Shown here: positions 63,247-64,000 of the stretch, in pieces
Numbering within the stretch: position 1 is the stretch's first letter
Layout of the letters: each line of letters begins with the position of its first letter
Source of the DNA: Anaerolineaceae bacterium
Lineage (GTDB): Bacteria; Chloroflexota; Anaerolineae; Aggregatilineales; Phototrophicaceae
Direction of reading: 5' to 3'
Length of the DNA stretch: 64,000 nt
Assembly: GCA_020634165.1 (NCBI GenBank)
Contig: JACKCF010000001.1
Location: forward strand, 1,860,001-1,924,000
Notes under the pieces: generated by a model
The model's database searches: none
What the model saw: only the letters and a program-made list of their open reading frames with translations
Told to the model about the DNA's origin: nothing
Position numbers and translations under genes: made by a program

Positions 63247-64000
63247 ATGCGTAAATTCTTTCATCACATCCCTCTCACTTTGATCATTCTCTCGATGCTT
63301 TTATTGGTAATTGCCCCTGTTTCTGCCCAAGAAGATACGCTCACAGTACTCTGCACGCCGCAAGAAGATTGGTGTGTAGAGATGACGGCAGCCTTTGAAG
63401 CTGAAACAGGCATTCAGACCAACTATGTTCGCCTCTCGTCCGGTGAATCGCTGGCGCGTATTCGTGCGAGCCAGGAAGATCCTGAATTCTCCGTTTGGTG
63501 GGGCGGCCCGGCTGATGCCTTCATTGCTGCTAAAGAAGAAGGCCTGCTTGACCAGTATGAATCTCCCAATGCGGAAATTATTCCTGATCAGTATAAAGAT
63601 GCGGACGGCTATTGGACCGGTGTATACGTTGGTGCGCTCGGTTTTTGCTCCAATGTTGACATTCTAGACGAACTCGGTGTAGATGCGCCCACATCTTGGG
63701 CTGACTTGCTGGCACCGGAACTGGAAGGTTTTGTCGCTATGGCACATCCTGCGACATCCGGTACAGCCTTCACAACTTTCTGGACCAACGTAACCCTCGC
63801 TGCTGACGCATTGGAAGCGGAAGAAGAGGGCACAGGCTACGACGAAGACGGCGCGCCAACACAAGCCGCAGTCGATGCAGCCTTTGAATACTTCGCCCAA
63901 CTCAATAACAACATCCTTCAATACACACGCTCTGGTTCTGCGCCCGGTACGCTGGCAGGGCAGGGCGAAATCGCCGTTGCGATCATCTTCTCCCATGACT
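63247..64000 (+). CDS. ABC transporter substrate-binding protein, AfuA/family 6-like (3' end outside window)
   Basis: The first 251 residues are present; the gene runs off the window. A signal peptide (MRKFFHHIPLTLIILSMLLL) ends near VSAQ. The mature part opens TLTVLCTPQEDWCVEMTAAF, with a Cys pair that may form a disulfide, then RIRASQEDPEFSVWWGGPAD and GALGFCSNVDILDELGVDAP. This order matches iron-, phosphonate- or spermidine-type binding proteins (AfuA/PotD-like). AAGGAG lies 7 bp before the ATG. It is transcribed divergently from the livK operon. The permease and ATPase genes, if any, lie beyond 64000. Confidence 0.88.
   Translation, partial: MRKFFHHIPLTLIILSMLLLVIAPVSAQEDTLTVLCTPQEDWCVEMTAAFEAETGIQTNYVRLSSGESLARIRASQEDPEFSVWWGGPADAFIAAKEEGLLDQYESPNAEIIPDQYKDADGYWTGVYVGALGFCSNVDILDELGVDAPTSWADLLAPELEGFVAMAHPATSGTAFTTFWTNVTLAADALEAEEEGTGYDEDGAPTQAAVDAAFEYFAQLNNNILQYTRSGSAPGTLAGQGEIAVAIIFSHD

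Overview
The window looks like chromosomal DNA of a non-model heterotrophic bacterium, most likely a member of the Chloroflexota (Anaerolineae-like). This is an inference from gene content: a fused small-type lycopene cyclase, a ba3-type oxidase fed by a large multi-haem lipoprotein cytochrome, a heterodimeric methylmalonyl-CoA mutase with MeaB, many ABC importers, and moderate GC. No marker gene here settles the taxonomy. Genes are dense and often overlap by 4 bp.

Layout. 1-5.6 kb: tail of an L-lactate dehydrogenase, then a light/oxidative-stress group (lycopene cyclase, photolyase, CrtI/CrtD-like carotenoid oxidoreductase, SRPBCC protein) and a stand-alone cyclic-nucleotide-binding protein. 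5.9-7.9 kb: purB and a P-loop kinase-like gene. 8.1-13.5 kb, minus strand: a membrane protein and a complete pyrBCDEF operon. 13.6-17 kb: oxidative pentose phosphate genes gnd-zwf-pgl. 17-21.2 kb: M23 peptidase, glycogen branching enzyme and a secreted protein. 21.4-27.8 kb, plus strand: a degenerate thymidylate-kinase paralogue overlapping a tmk, then mutA-mutB-meaB. 28-31.5 kb: lutB-lutC and a convergent xylulokinase. 31.7-36.8 kb: a respiratory operon with tri-haem cytochrome c lipoprotein, ba3 oxidase subunits IIa, II and I, a small membrane protein and SCO.

36.9-43.65 kb: a 6.7-kb integrative element inserted into the 3' end of a tRNA-Asp gene and bounded by a 13-bp direct repeat. It carries a large serine recombinase, a small coupled ORF, a Rep/NicK-like replication protein, an XRE repressor with an operator array and, as AT-rich cargo, an 865-aa protein combining a reverse transcriptase (YVDD), a long helical region and a C-terminal TIR domain. 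A potential structured RNA lies just upstream of it. This RT-TIR protein is the best candidate for an undescribed, probably anti-phage, system.

43.7-51 kb, minus strand: a GntR-controlled catabolic operon (amidohydrolase, creatininase-family hydrolase, class III aminotransferase, Opp/Dpp-type binding protein and two permeases, no ATPase), flanked by two near-identical 67-bp repeats that contain a terminator hairpin. 51.4-57.8 kb, minus strand: an RpiR-controlled sugar operon (binding protein, two permeases, class II aldolase, ADP-PFK-like kinase). 58.2-62.9 kb: a complete branched-chain-amino-acid-type ABC importer livKHMGF. 63.2 kb to the end: the start of another ABC binding protein.

Together the genes describe an aerobic or microaerobic scavenger of organic acids, sugars, peptides or amino acids, with carotenoids and a high-affinity oxidase, plus one recently acquired mobile defence-like island.
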